This document shows, piece after piece, positions 22,495-30,380 of a stretch of DNA of 35,710 nt; the first letter of the stretch is position 1, and each line of letters opens with the position of its first letter. The position numbers were made by a program, and so were the translations under genes. This DNA is from Candidatus Tectomicrobia bacterium. GTDB taxonomy: Bacteria > UBA8248. The notes beneath the pieces were generated by a model. The model was not told the origin of the DNA and searched no databases. It saw only the letters and a program-made list of their open reading frames with translations. Where the stretch lies: contig JACPUR010000039.1 in NCBI GenBank assembly GCA_016192135.1, positions 1 through 35,710 on the forward strand. The letters are read 5' to 3'.

Positions 22495-23369
22495 CAGCGG
22501 CCCTCTCCCAGGGCGCGGAGGCGGAAGGCGCGCACGGTGTTCACCATGAGCATGGCGATGGTCATGGGGCCCACGCCTCCGGGCACGGGGGTGATGGCCG
22601 AGACCTTGGGGAGGAGGGCCTCATAGTCGCAGTCTCCCACGAGCTTCTCCCCCACCCGGTTGATCCCCACGTCCACCACCACGGCCCCCTCGCGCACCAT
22701 GTCCGCCGTGACGAAGCGGGCCTTGCCGATGGCGGCGACCACGATGTCCGCCTCGCGCGCCACGGCGGGGATGTCCCTCGTGCGGGAGTGGCAAATGGTG
22801 ACGGTCGCGTTCTCGTGCAGGAGGAGAAGCGAGAGCGGCAGGCCCACGATCTTGCTCCGCCCGATCACCACGGCGCGCTTGCCCGAGATCTCGATCTCGT
22901 AGTGCTTGAGCATCTCGATCACCCCGGCCGGGGTGCATGGCTTGAGCAGGCCCTGCTTGGGGGCGAGGAGGCCGAAGTTCTCGGGGTGGAAGACGTCCAC
23001 GTCCTTCCCGAGGGCCACCCGGCGCAGCACGGCCTCCTCCTTGATCTGCTTGGGCAGGGGAAGCTGGACGAGAATGCCGTCCACCGCCGGGTCGGCGTTC
23101 AGCCTGTCGAGCAATCCTTCGAGATCGCGCTGCGAGGTTTCCGCGGGGAGCCGGTGGTCGAAGGTGGCGATGCCCAGCTCGTTGGCCTTCTTGCCCTTGA
23201 GGCGCACGTAGACCTGGGAGGCGGGGTCCTCCCCCACCAGGACGACGGCCAGGCCCGGCGGGCGTCCCGCGCGGGAGGCGAGGCCGGGGATCGCGGCCTG
23301 GAGCTCGCCGAGCAGCTTGTCGGCGACGGGCTTTCCCTTGAGGACGGTCGCGGACGAGGTCTGGGTCAC
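22494..23369 (-). CDS. folD: Bifunctional methylenetetrahydrofolate dehydrogenase/cyclohydrolase
   Basis: Interconverts 5,10-methylene-, methenyl- and 10-formyl-tetrahydrofolate, with NADP(H), for purine, Met-tRNA and C1 metabolism. 291 residues. Y54 and K58 in YVRLK are the catalytic pair. DGILVQLPLP, PCTPAGVIEML, the dinucleotide motif VVIGRSKIVGLPLSLLL, VDVGIN and the closing TPVPGGVGPMTIAML are all present (given in parts). The start is GTG at 23369 with GGAGG 5 nt upstream; reading further upstream would overlap the M29 gene in another frame. It is the first gene of the block ending in tlyA and lies 38 nt behind the M29-like gene. Confidence 0.97.
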   Translation of the reverse strand: MTQTSSATVLKGKPVADKLLGELQAAIPGLASRAGRPPGLAVVLVGEDPASQVYVRLKGKKANELGIATFDHRLPAETSQRDLEGLLDRLNADPAVDGILVQLPLPKQIKEEAVLRRVALGKDVDVFHPENFGLLAPKQGLLKPCTPAGVIEMLKHYEIEISGKRAVVIGRSKIVGLPLSLLLLHENATVTICHSRTRDIPAVAREADIVVAAIGKARFVTADMVREGAVVVDVGINRVGEKLVGDCDYEALLPKVSAITPVPGGVGPMTIAMLMVNTVRAFRLRALGEGR

Positions 23370-23407
23370 GGAACCTCCGGCGGTGCGAGGCGGGCGGAAT
23401 CGAAGCG

Positions 23408-24379
23408 TCAGACGGTGATCTTGCCGTCCTTCACGATGACCTGATCGTCCGCCCAGACGGTGGGGCGGTCGAAGATCATGTCCACGTGCAGGGGGGCGAC
23501 GACCTTCCCCCCGATGCTCCCGCTGTCCCCCACGGCCATATGGCAGGTGCCCCAGGCCTTCTTGGCCTCGCGCATCGTCTCTCGGGCGCGGCAGGCGGGG
23601 TTGGTGCCGATGGCGAACTCGGCCACGTTCTTGGCCAGCTCGCCGTACTCCTCCAGGAGCCGCCAGAAGCGCTCGGCCGCGGGGCTCCCCGTGATGGAGG
23701 CGACCTTGCCTCCCCGCACCTCCAGGCGGATGGGCTCCTTCACGAAGCCCAGGTCCTTGCGCTCGATGGAGAAGGGGTTGACCATCACCCCCTCCGCCGA
23801 GCCCTCCACCGGGCTCATGGCGGCCTCCCCGTCCGGCACGGCGGTGAACTCCCCCGGATTCCGCGCCACCCCGACCAGGGGGAAGCAGGTGCGTCCCTCC
23901 AGGGAGAAGCGCATGTCCGAGCCCTCGGGGGTGGTGAAGCGGCCCCGCTTGGCCCGGGTGAGGATGTCCGAGAGCTTGCGGGTGGTGCGCGCCACCTCGT
24001 CGTAGTCGGCGAGGGCGCCCCCGGCCACCATCATGTCCTCCCGCCAGCCCCACATGTCCAGGATGCGGGCGCCCTTCTTCAAGGCCGCCCGGGCGGTGTC
24101 GGTGTGGACCGTGGCGAAGCTCGTCTGGAGCACCACCACGTCCGAGGCCGCCATGGCCGCCCCCACCTGGGGCAGGGGGTCGACCCCCCCCATCTGGTGG
24201 GGCGGCATGTGCATGATGGCCAGCTTCGCCCCCGCCCCGCTCAGGGCGTGGGCCAGGGCCTCGGTGATGGAAGCGGGGCGGTCCGGATCGGTGACGAGGA
24301 TGGCCCGCTCCCCCGGCTTCACGGCCAAGACCTGCTCCACCAGCCGGCGGGCCGTGGGGGCCATGTTGTATTTGATCAT
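23408..24379 (-). CDS. M29 aminopeptidase T/NicX-like metalloenzyme
   Basis: A 323-residue cytoplasmic protein of the superfamily joining M29 leucyl aminopeptidases (AmpS/PepS) and 2,5-dihydroxypyridine 5,6-dioxygenase (NicX). It shows FTTPEGSDMRFSLEGR (about 174-189), GEFTAVPDGEAAMSPVEGSAEG (about 198-219) with a candidate metal-ligand Glu, VAEFAIGTNPACRARE (near 256-271), HMAVGDSGSIGG and LHVDMIFDRPTVW, where His-x-Asp is the conserved metal-binding pair. The ending DDQVIVKDGKI is typical of the NicX-like branch. It is short compared with aminopeptidase T (about 400), so a dioxygenase or an unknown hydrolase is possible. The start at 24379 has GGAGAG 5 nt upstream. It is probably co-transcribed with folD. 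Confidence 0.75.
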   Translation of the reverse strand: MIKYNMAPTARRLVEQVLAVKPGERAILVTDPDRPASITEALAHALSGAGAKLAIMHMPPHQMGGVDPLPQVGAAMAASDVVVLQTSFATVHTDTARAALKKGARILDMWGWREDMMVAGGALADYDEVARTTRKLSDILTRAKRGRFTTPEGSDMRFSLEGRTCFPLVGVARNPGEFTAVPDGEAAMSPVEGSAEGVMVNPFSIERKDLGFVKEPIRLEVRGGKVASITGSPAAERFWRLLEEYGELAKNVAEFAIGTNPACRARETMREAKKAWGTCHMAVGDSGSIGGKVVAPLHVDMIFDRPTVWADDQVIVKDGKITV

Positions 24380-24529
24380 GGCGCTCTCTCCGCCGCGGGA
24401 GGCGTTTCGGGAATCCTTGGAAAATGAGCCGGATGAGAGGAAAATCCCCCAGTGCGGCCCATTATAGAAGCCCCCTCCGGGGGGCCGCAACCCGGGGGCG
24501 GAAGGCAAGGACACCTGAGGGCATTTTCT

Positions 24530-24557
24530 GTAGGGGCGGTTCGCGAACCGCCCCTAC
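24530..24557. repeat. 28-nt GTAG palindrome, core GTTCGCGAAC
   Basis: Perfect palindrome of the family first seen at 3863. Its core is the same as that at 30185-30212. It lies 25 nt from the next element. Confidence 0.9.
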
Positions 24558-24582
24558 AGATTCGAATCGGCAAGGGACGTTT

Positions 24583-24610
24583 GTAGGGGCGTTCCATGGA
24601 ACGCCCCTAC
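24583..24610. repeat. 28-nt GTAG palindrome, core TTCCATGGAA
   Basis: Perfect palindrome, 36 nt before the remnant Nudix start. The intact Nudix gene is also preceded by such an element at a similar distance. Confidence 0.9.
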
Positions 24611-24645
24611 GGGATACCTAAACCAACCACGTGGAAAGGACGATC

Positions 24646-24765
24646 ATGCCCGGCCCCAAGACCCCCTGCCTGACGGTGGAACATCGAGATGGAGGGGGAC
24701 GCCGTCCTCATCGAGCGCAGGCCCTCCCGCCCGGCTGGGCCCTGACCCTCCAGGGCCGCGGGGGA
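24646..24765 (+). pseudogene. Decayed Nudix hydrolase fragment
   Basis: The first 110 or so bases closely match the start of the intact Nudix gene at 26860: ATGCCCGGC, AAGACCCCCT, CTGACGGTGGA, CATCGAGATGGAGGGGG, CCTCATCGAGCGCA and CCGGCTGGGCCCT are shared. A deletion after GACGGTGGA shifts the frame and the Nudix box itself is missing; the sequence turns into unrelated GC-rich DNA. It is therefore a broken 5' fragment of a paralog or duplicate. The rest of 24380-25086 holds two palindromes and no gene that I can support. Confidence 0.75.
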
Positions 24766-25086
24766 GAAAACCCCCGATGCGGCCGGGCTGGCCGGCACCA
24801 TGAAAAGATCTGAGCCTGGGAATAAATGGGATATAGGGGTGTTAATTTCGCGGAAACAAAGATATTCCCGGGCCGGGTTGAATGTACAGGAGGGTGCGCG
24901 GAGCCATCGTGAAACTGGGCTTCAAGCCCCGCCGCCGCCCAAATCCCGGGAACCGGCGGGGGGAGACGCCGCGCGAGGCTGCCCCACCGCGTGCAATCTC
25001 TCCTCGGGAAATTCTGCTTCTCCGCCTACGCGACGTGCCCCTACTTCCCGGAGCGCGGGAGGGTGCGGGGGACAGAGGGCGAATCC

Positions 25087-26232
25087 ATGGAAACCCAATG
25101 GGAAGCCCCTTCCATTGGAGGGAACGGTCCAGGAATGAAGCGCGTCTTGATCGTGGACGACGATATGCGAAGCCGGCTCCTGCTGATGGCCATGGTGGAG
25201 TACATGGGCCATGAGGCGGAGGACGCGCGGGACGGGTTCGAGGCGCTCGCCAAGGTGCGGCTGGGCTTCGACCTCGTGCTCCTCGACATCGTGATGCCCG
25301 GGATCGACGGGTTCGAAGTGGTCCGGCAGCTCCGCGAGGACCCCGAGACGGCCGACCTGCCCGTCCTCATGGTGACGGGGATGGACAGCAAGGAGGAGCG
25401 CATCCGCTCCATCCGGGTCGGGGCGAACGACTTCATCTCGAAACCGGTCGACTCCACGGAGCTCTCGGTGCGCATGTCCTTCCTCCTCAAGATGAAAGAG
25501 GCCCAGGACGAGATCAAGCGCACCCGCGCGGAGCTCCAGGAGATGCTCGAGAAGCGGACTTCCATCCTGCGCAAGTCGCTCGAGGAAATGGCCAACGCCC
25601 AGCGCATGGCCCACGAGGCGCAGCTGGAGACCATCCACCGTCTCGCCGTGGCCGCCGAGCTCAAGGACAAGGACACGGGGGCTCACATCAAGCGAATGAG
25701 CCGCTTCTCCTCCCTCGTCGCCCGCGGCCTGGGCCTCCCGCCGGGCGAGGTGGAGATGGTCTTCCGGGCGAGCCCGATGCACGACGTGGGGAAGCTGGGC
25801 ATCCCCGACAAGAACCTGCTCAAGCCCGGCAGGCTCGACGAGGAGGAGTGGCGGGTGATGAAGCAGCACACCGTCATCGGCAGCCGCATCCTCGGGGGCT
25901 CCTCTTCGGATCTCTTGCGGGCGGGGGAGGTGATCGCCCTCTCCCACCACGAGCGCTGGGACGGGAGCGGCTACCCGGCCGGCCTGCGGGAGGAGGAGAT
26001 CCCGCTGTGGGGGCGCATTTGCGCCGTGGCCGACGTCTTCGACGCCCTGACGAGCCCGCGGCCCTACAAGAAGGCCTTCCCCAATGAAGAGGCATACGCG
26101 CTCATGCAGGAGGGGCGCGGCACGCATTTCGACCCCCGCGTGCTCGAAGTCTTCTTCGATCGATTGGAGGAGGTCGAGGAAATCCAGGCGCGGCACAGGG
26201 ATGAAGAACTGCTCTGCGGATTGGAGGGGTGA
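25087..26232 (+). CDS. Response regulator with HD-GYP cyclic-di-GMP phosphodiesterase domain
   Basis: A 381-residue two-component output protein. The receiver domain spans about residues 17-135 (numbering from ATG 25087): acidic pocket VDDD, phospho-acceptor Asp in LVLLDIVMPG, Thr in LMVTGMD and Lys in FISKPV. A coiled-coil linker (about 140-190, KMKEAQDEIKRTRAELQEMLEKR, given in part) leads to an HD-GYP domain with HDVGKLGIPDKNLLKPG and SHHERWDGSGYPAGL, the hallmark motifs, so it probably degrades cyclic di-GMP in response to a sensor kinase. No kinase is adjacent. ATG 25087 (GAGGG upstream) and ATG 25135 (directly before KRVLIVDDD) are both possible, and the frame is open back to GTG 24991. 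The stop overlaps the next start (TGATG). Confidence 0.93.
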   Translation: METQWEAPSIGGNGPGMKRVLIVDDDMRSRLLLMAMVEYMGHEAEDARDGFEALAKVRLGFDLVLLDIVMPGIDGFEVVRQLREDPETADLPVLMVTGMDSKEERIRSIRVGANDFISKPVDSTELSVRMSFLLKMKEAQDEIKRTRAELQEMLEKRTSILRKSLEEMANAQRMAHEAQLETIHRLAVAAELKDKDTGAHIKRMSRFSSLVARGLGLPPGEVEMVFRASPMHDVGKLGIPDKNLLKPGRLDEEEWRVMKQHTVIGSRILGGSSSDLLRAGEVIALSHHERWDGSGYPAGLREEEIPLWGRICAVADVFDALTSPRPYKKAFPNEEAYALMQEGRGTHFDPRVLEVFFDRLEEVEEIQARHRDEELLCGLEG

Positions 26233-26648
26233 TGCTCAAGCAGTGCTGCCATTGCTTCAAGATCCTGGGGACGGACGGGGGGTATCACAGCCTCGGGCTT
26301 CCGGGCCCGATCGCCGAGCTTTGGGTGAGCGACTCGCTCCGGAGATTCGTCCCCGTGTCCCACGTTGTTTGCGGCGACTGCCTCGATGGCCCGGCGGCCG
26401 CCTCCGCGGGCGGACCCGAGGCCGTCCGGCTTGAGACGTGCCCGTTGCAGGCCCACTCCGAAGATTTCGGGTTGCTGTGCTTCAACCCGGGCACCGGGGA
26501 AATCTTTGAACCGCCGGCCGAGGTGAAGCGGGACTTCTGCGACGGCACTTCACATTTCCGGGTTTGCCCGTTCTTCCGCATCTTCCGGGAGGCTCCGGAA
26601 TCCCTCGGCCGTGGCGCCGCCGAAACGAGAAAGGGCGGCGCAGCCTGA
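26232..26648 (+). CDS. Small Cys-rich protein coupled to the HD-GYP regulator
   Basis: A 138-residue protein that I cannot assign to a family. Its start overlaps the stop of the HD-GYP gene (TGATG), with GGAGGGG upstream, so the two are made together. Cys pattern: CCHC at residues 5-8, VCGDC (near 47-51), ETCPL, LLCF, then DFCDGTSHFRVCPFF near 103-117. The CxxC-like pairs suggest a small zinc- or metal-binding protein, or a redox/adaptor partner of the regulator. No signal peptide or membrane segment is seen. Its last codons lie in the ascending arm of a terminator hairpin. Confidence 0.65.
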   Translation: MLKQCCHCFKILGTDGGYHSLGLPGPIAELWVSDSLRRFVPVSHVVCGDCLDGPAAASAGGPEAVRLETCPLQAHSEDFGLLCFNPGTGEIFEPPAEVKRDFCDGTSHFRVCPFFRIFREAPESLGRGAAETRKGGAA

Positions 26649-26661
26649 AACGCCGCCCTTT
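26630..26661 (+). terminator. Terminator-like hairpin at the end of the HD-GYP operon
   Basis: AAAGGGCGGCG (26630-26640) pairs perfectly with CGCCGCCCTTT (26651-26661), with a 10-nt loop holding the stop codon. Only three T follow, so it may act mainly as an mRNA 3'-end stabiliser. 26662-26794 contains a further short hairpin (GGCGGA/TCCGCC) and no gene. Confidence 0.55.
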
Positions 26662-26794
26662 GGGGGAATGTGAGCTTTCGTCGGCTCAGCCCCAATAATT
26701 CCTTCCACGCCGTCACTCGCTCTTTATTCTTTTAAAGGCCCCCCAGGCGGAATCAAGGACTCCGCCAAGAAGCGGCCTCGACTCTTATCTGAAA

Positions 26795-26822
26795 GTAGGG
26801 GCGAGGCATGCCTCGCCCCTAC
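26795..26822. repeat. 28-nt GTAG palindrome, core AGGCATGCCT
   Basis: Perfect palindrome of the dispersed family, 38 nt before the Nudix start; the same core recurs at 33252-33279. Confidence 0.9.
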
Positions 26823-26859
26823 GGACGAAATGCGCGGAACCGCATTGAGGGACGACCCC

Positions 26860-27261
26860 ATGCCCGGCCTCAAGACCCCCTACCTGACGGTGGACGTGAT
26901 CATCGAGATGGAGGGGGGCGTGGTCCTCATCGAGCGCAAGAACCCGCCCCCCGGCTGGGCCCTCCCCGGGGGCTTCGTGGACTACGGCGAAACCCTGGAA
27001 GAGGCGGCCGTCCGGGAGGCCAAGGAGGAAACCTCGCTCGACGTCGAGCTCCTCCGCCAGTTCCACGCCTACAGCGACCCCCGCCGAGACGCCCGCCAGC
27101 ACAACGTCACCGTGGTCTTCCTCGCCCGGCCCGTGGGAGGCGCCCTCCGGGGCCGGGACGACGCCCGCCGCGCCGCCGTCTTCCGGCGGGAGGACCTCCC
27201 TCCCCTGGCGTTCGATCATGGCGAGATTCTGAGGGATTATTTCGAGGGAAGGTATCCGTAG
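26860..27261 (+). CDS. Nudix hydrolase, ADP-ribose/nucleoside-diphosphate-type
   Basis: A 133-residue Nudix enzyme that hydrolyses a nucleoside diphosphate linked to another moiety. The Nudix box is complete: starting at [15 protein letters not shown] and continuing with [11 protein letters not shown] (about residues 37-62), it carries the RExxEE metal-binding core. LPGG before the box and LERK-like residues upstream are typical. Its substrate could be ADP-ribose, NADH or 8-oxo-dGTP. The start at 26860 has GAGGG 8 nt upstream; ATG 26830 is an alternative. The stop codon TAG lies inside the palindrome that begins at 27258. A broken copy of its 5' part sits 2.2 kb upstream. Confidence 0.9.
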   Translation: MPGLKTPYLTVDVIIEMEGGVVLIERKNPPPGWALPGGFVDYGETLEEAAVREAKEETSLDVELLRQFHAYSDPRRDARQHNVTVVFLARPVGGALRGRDDARRAAVFRREDLPPLAFDHGEILRDYFEGRYP

Positions 27262-27285
27262 GGGCGCGCGGCCGCGCGCCCCTAC
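27258..27285. repeat. 28-nt GTAG palindrome, core CGCGGCCGCG, carrying the Nudix stop codon
   Basis: Perfect palindrome. Its second to fourth bases are the TAG that ends the Nudix gene (27259-27261). Confidence 0.9.
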
Positions 27286-27384
27286 AAAGCCATCACGGCC
27301 CCCCCTCGCCCCACCCCCCGCCCCTCGTGTTACCATGGCCGTAGCGGCCCCGGGCGGGGCCGGAAGCCTTTGGGGAGATCGCCC

Positions 27385-28098
27385 GTGCTTCGCACGCTCT
27401 TCCGCCTCCAGCGGCGGGCCATGTATTTGATTCGGAAGGACATCCAGGCCGCCCTGGAGCGCGACCCGGCCGCCCGCTCCAAGGCCGAGGTCATCCTCTG
27501 CTACCCGGGCTTCCACGCCATCGTCATGCACCGGCTGGCCCACTTCATCTGGCAGCGCGGGTTCTGCCTTCTCGCGCGCTGGCTGAGCCACATCAGCCGC
27601 TTCCTGACCGGCATCGAGATCCACCCCGGCGCCCGGATCGCGGAGGGCTTCTTCATCGACCACGGGATGGGGGTGGTGATCGGCGAGACCTCGATCATCG
27701 GGCGCAACTGCACCATCTACCACGGAGTCACTCTGGGGGGCGTGAGCCTCCAGAAGGGGAAGCGCCACCCCACCCTGGAGGAAGGGGTCGTCGTCGGGGT
27801 GGGCGCCCGCATCCTGGGCCCCCACGCCATCGGGGCGGGGAGCCGGGTGGGGGCGGGCTCGGTCGTGATCTCGAACGTCCCGCCCGGCTGCACGGTGGTG
27901 GGGGTGCCGGCGCGCATCGTCTTCCGGGACGGCGAGGGCAAGCTCGATCAGCCCGTGCCCCTGGCCTTCAACCACCACCTGCTCCCCGACCCCGTCGAGG
28001 GGGCCATCCAGGCCCTCAACCTCCGCATCGCCCATTTGGAGCGGGAGCTGGACCAGCTCCACGAGTCGGCGGGCCGCGAGCGGCGGAAGCTGGAATGA
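27385..28098 (+). CDS. cysE: Serine O-acetyltransferase
   Basis: Transfers acetyl from acetyl-CoA to L-serine, giving O-acetylserine for cysteine synthesis. 237 residues from GTG 27385 (GGGGAG 7 nt upstream); TTG 27370 and ATG 27421 are alternatives. The left-handed beta-helix begins at about residue 77: [26 protein letters not shown], with the catalytic His93, then [11 protein letters not shown], the CoA-binding KGKRHPT, GAGSVV, and the closing GVPARIV (given in parts). It is the compact form without the long N-terminal helical domain, and carries a helical C-terminal tail ([17 protein letters not shown]). Its stop overlaps the desulfurase start (ATGA), so serine activation and sulfur mobilisation are coupled. 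Confidence 0.95.
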   Translation: MLRTLFRLQRRAMYLIRKDIQAALERDPAARSKAEVILCYPGFHAIVMHRLAHFIWQRGFCLLARWLSHISRFLTGIEIHPGARIAEGFFIDHGMGVVIGETSIIGRNCTIYHGVTLGGVSLQKGKRHPTLEEGVVVGVGARILGPHAIGAGSRVGAGSVVISNVPPGCTVVGVPARIVFRDGEGKLDQPVPLAFNHHLLPDPVEGAIQALNLRIAHLERELDQLHESAGRERRKLE

Positions 28099-29255
28099 GG
28101 CGGGTCTATCTCGATCACAACGCCACCACCCCCGTGCGGCCCGAGGTGGCCGAGGCCATGCGGAGGTGCCTGGGCGCCCTGTTCGGCAACCCCAACAGCA
28201 TCCACTCCTTCGGGCGCGAGGCGCGCGCCGCGGTGGAGGAGGCACGCGCCCAGGCGGCCGCCCTCATCGGCGCGGAGCCCGAGGAGATCCTCTTTACCTC
28301 GGGCGGCACCGAGAGCGACAACCTGGCCCTGCGCGGCGCCCTGGCCGCGGCGGGGGGCGGGGGGCACATCGTCACCACGGCGGTCGAGCACCACGCCGTC
28401 CTCGACACCTGCAAGGCCCTCGAATCGGACCGGCTCCAGGTCACCTACGTCCCGCCGGACAAGGCCGGCCGGGTGGCGGCCGGGGACGTCGCCGGCGCCA
28501 TCCGCCCGGACACCCGCCTCGTCTCCGTCATGTGGGGGAACAACGAGGTGGGCACCCTCCAGCCCGTCCGGGAGATCGCGGCGCTCTGCCGGGAGCGGGG
28601 CGTCCCATTCCACACCGACGCCGTGCAGGCGCTGGGCAAGGCCGGGATCGACGTGCGGGCGCTGGGGGCGGACTTCCTCTCGGCGAGCGCCCACAAGATC
28701 AACGGCCCGAAGGGCGCGGGCTTCCTCTACGTGCGGAAGGGCGCAAGGCTCGCCCCGCTCCAGACCGGGGGGGGCCAGGAGCGGGATATCCGGCCCGGCA
28801 CCGAGAACGTCCCGGGCATCGTGGGGCTGGGCGAGGCCTGCCGGCTGGCCCGCGAGGAGGGACCCGCGCTCGCCCGCTCCCTCGCCGCCCTGCGCGGCCG
28901 GCTGGAAGCCGAGGCCTGCGAGCGCATCCCGGACACGGTGGTGAACGGGGACCCGGACCGCCGCCTGCCCGGGACGGCCAACCTGAGCTTCCCCGGCGCC
29001 GAGGGGGAGACCCTGCTCATCCGGCTGGACCTCGAGGGGATCGCCGTGAGCACGGGCTCGGCCTGCAGCGCGGGCTCGACCGAGCCCAGCCACGTCCTCC
29101 TGGCCATGGGCCTCCCGATGGAGGTGATCCGGGGGTCGCTGCGCTTCAGCCTGGGGTGGGGCAGCACCGATGCGGACGTGGACCGCCTCCTGGAGGTGTT
29201 GCCCGAGGCCGTCCGTCGGGTGCGGGCCATGGCTCCCCGGGAGAAAGCGCGGTGA
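28095..29255 (+). CDS. iscS: Cysteine desulfurase (NifS/IscS type)
   Basis: PLP enzyme that takes sulfur from L-cysteine, forming a persulfide for Fe-S cluster and thio-cofactor assembly. 386 residues. It shows [14 protein letters not shown] at the N-terminus, [12 protein letters not shown] (68-79), H100 in [15 protein letters not shown] (173-179), the PLP lysine K201 in [10 protein letters not shown] and the sulfur-carrying C324 in [10 protein letters not shown] with the group I extended loop. The start overlaps cysE by ATGA and the stop overlaps the IscU-like start by GTGA. With these neighbours it forms a short sulfur-to-cluster operon. No iscR, iscA or hscA is present nearby. NifS or IscS naming is a matter of context. 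Confidence 0.96.
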   Translation: MRRVYLDHNATTPVRPEVAEAMRRCLGALFGNPNSIHSFGREARAAVEEARAQAAALIGAEPEEILFTSGGTESDNLALRGALAAAGGGGHIVTTAVEHHAVLDTCKALESDRLQVTYVPPDKAGRVAAGDVAGAIRPDTRLVSVMWGNNEVGTLQPVREIAALCRERGVPFHTDAVQALGKAGIDVRALGADFLSASAHKINGPKGAGFLYVRKGARLAPLQTGGGQERDIRPGTENVPGIVGLGEACRLAREEGPALARSLAALRGRLEAEACERIPDTVVNGDPDRRLPGTANLSFPGAEGETLLIRLDLEGIAVSTGSACSAGSTEPSHVLLAMGLPMEVIRGSLRFSLGWGSTDADVDRLLEVLPEAVRRVRAMAPREKAR

Positions 29256-29632
29256 CGGCCTACAAGGACGAGCACCACTACAACGAAACCGTCCTCGCCC
29301 ACATCGCCGAGCCCCACAACGTCGGCACGATCGAGAACGCGGACGCCGTGGGCCGGGGCACAAACCCGGCCTGCGGGGACGAGGTGACGCTCTACCTGCG
29401 CTTCGAGGGGGGCAAGGTCGCGGAGGCCAAGATGGAGATCCTGGGCTGCGGGGCCATCACGGCCTCGATGAGCAGCCTGACCGACCTGGCGCGCGGCAAG
29501 ACGCCCGAGGAGCTGATGGCCCTGACCGCCGAGGAGATCGCCCTGAGCGTGGGCGGGCTCCCCCGCCACAAGCGCCACTGCGCCCAGCTCGCCCAGCGCG
29601 TGCTGCGGGACGCCTTGAGGGGGCGGGGGTAG
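29252..29632 (+). CDS. iscU: IscU/NifU N-terminal-type Fe-S cluster scaffold
   Basis: Scaffold on which the [2Fe-2S] cluster is built with sulfur from the desulfurase. 126 residues. The three ligand cysteines are C41 in NPACGD, C66 in GCGAI and C110 in HKRHC, with D43 beside the first. It starts with GTG overlapping the desulfurase stop. It lacks the C-terminal Nfu domain of full NifU. The LPPVK motif bound by HscA in enteric IscU is replaced by GGLPRHKRHC, which is common in the group working without dedicated chaperones. The stop codon TAG is within the palindrome starting at 29629, so the original C-terminus may have been altered by its insertion. Confidence 0.94.
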   Translation: MTAYKDEHHYNETVLAHIAEPHNVGTIENADAVGRGTNPACGDEVTLYLRFEGGKVAEAKMEILGCGAITASMSSLTDLARGKTPEELMALTAEEIALSVGGLPRHKRHCAQLAQRVLRDALRGRG

Positions 29633-29656
29633 GGGCGCACGGCCGTGCGCCCCTAC
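29629..29656. repeat. 28-nt GTAG palindrome, core CACGGCCGTG, carrying the iscU stop codon
   Basis: Perfect palindrome. Its TAG (29630-29632) ends the IscU-like gene. Confidence 0.9.
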
Positions 29657-29682
29657 ATTCATCCGTTGCAAGGGATCAGGAA

Positions 29683-30141
29683 ATGGCCATAGAAACGATC
29701 CGGGTGGAGCAGCGGGAGCACCAGCGCGGCGCCGCCCTGGCGGTGGAAGGGGACGCCACCCCCGAGGCCGTCGGCAGGGCGTGGGGGCGGCTCCTCCTCC
29801 GCTGCAAGGGTGTCCCCTCCGCGGGCCCCGCCTTCGGCCTCCGCCACCCGGACGGCCGCTACGAGGCCTGCTGGGCGCTCTTCCCCGGCCACCCCCTCCC
29901 CGAAGGGCTCCACGAGACGGAGGCGCCGGGCGGCTGGTACGCCGCGGCCGTCCACGCCGGCCCCTATGACGGGATCGAGGAGACCCTTCGGCTCATCCTC
30001 GACGAGTGGCTGCCCCATGGTGGATTCCGCCGCCGGGAGGGGCCCATCGCCGAGCGCCTCCTGACCGATCCGCGCGAGGTGGCGGAAGGAGAGCTCCGGA
30101 CGGAGATTCTCGTGCCGCTCCGGCCAGACCCGGCGGAGTGA
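29683..30141 (+). CDS. GyrI-like small-molecule-binding protein
   Basis: A 152-residue protein with the GyrI-like (SHS2, AraC effector-binding) fold. The segment GGWYAAAVHAGPYDGIEETLRLILDEWLP (about 85-113, given in part) is the characteristic part, where other members have YA...GPY..i...y..l..W. Such domains bind small hydrophobic ligands, as a stand-alone protein or as part of AraC or MerR regulators. No DNA-binding domain is present. AGG lies upstream of ATG 29683. A longer reading frame exists upstream, but it overlaps iscU in another phase and is rejected. Confidence 0.8.
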   Translation: MAIETIRVEQREHQRGAALAVEGDATPEAVGRAWGRLLLRCKGVPSAGPAFGLRHPDGRYEACWALFPGHPLPEGLHETEAPGGWYAAAVHAGPYDGIEETLRLILDEWLPHGGFRRREGPIAERLLTDPREVAEGELRTEILVPLRPDPAE

Positions 30142-30184
30142 ATCGCCGGCATCACGGGCGAAAATTACGCGCCCCTGAATCCCC

Positions 30185-30212
30185 GTAGGGGCGGTTCGCG
30201 AACCGCCCCTAC
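30185..30212. repeat. 28-nt GTAG palindrome, core GTTCGCGAAC
   Basis: Perfect palindrome, identical core to 24530-24557, 43 nt behind the GyrI-like stop. Confidence 0.9.
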
Positions 30213-30246
30213 AAACACATCGTGCCTTGTGTCTTCTGTAGTCTTC

Positions 30247-30367
30247 CGCAGGGGCGGCCCCTCCTACGGGGGGCCGACGCCTTTTGCTCCGGAGACGGAG
30301 GCCCTTCGGAGGGCGAAGGCCCCCGCGGCCATCCTTCCGGGGCAGTCACGGGGGCCTGCCCCCTATC
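30247..30367. repeat. Degenerate composite palindrome
   Basis: Begins GCAGGGGCGGCCCC and ends GGGGGCCTGCCCCCTA. The same parts occur in the composite element at 33304-33367, but here they are separated by extra GC-rich hairpin sequence. It lies just downstream of the methyltransferase stop (30381, minus strand). No gene is seen in 30142-30380. Confidence 0.5.
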
Positions 30368-30380
30368 TTTTCATCCCCGC

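Noticed and set aside
24882-25214. A small basic protein upstream of the HD-GYP gene
   Set aside because: It overlaps the regulator's start in another phase, has Arg/Pro-rich shadow composition and no family signature, despite an AGGAGG nearby.
29170-29682. An N-terminal extension of the GyrI-like protein
   Set aside because: The upstream open frame overlaps the desulfurase and IscU-like genes in another phase and consists of shadow sequence.
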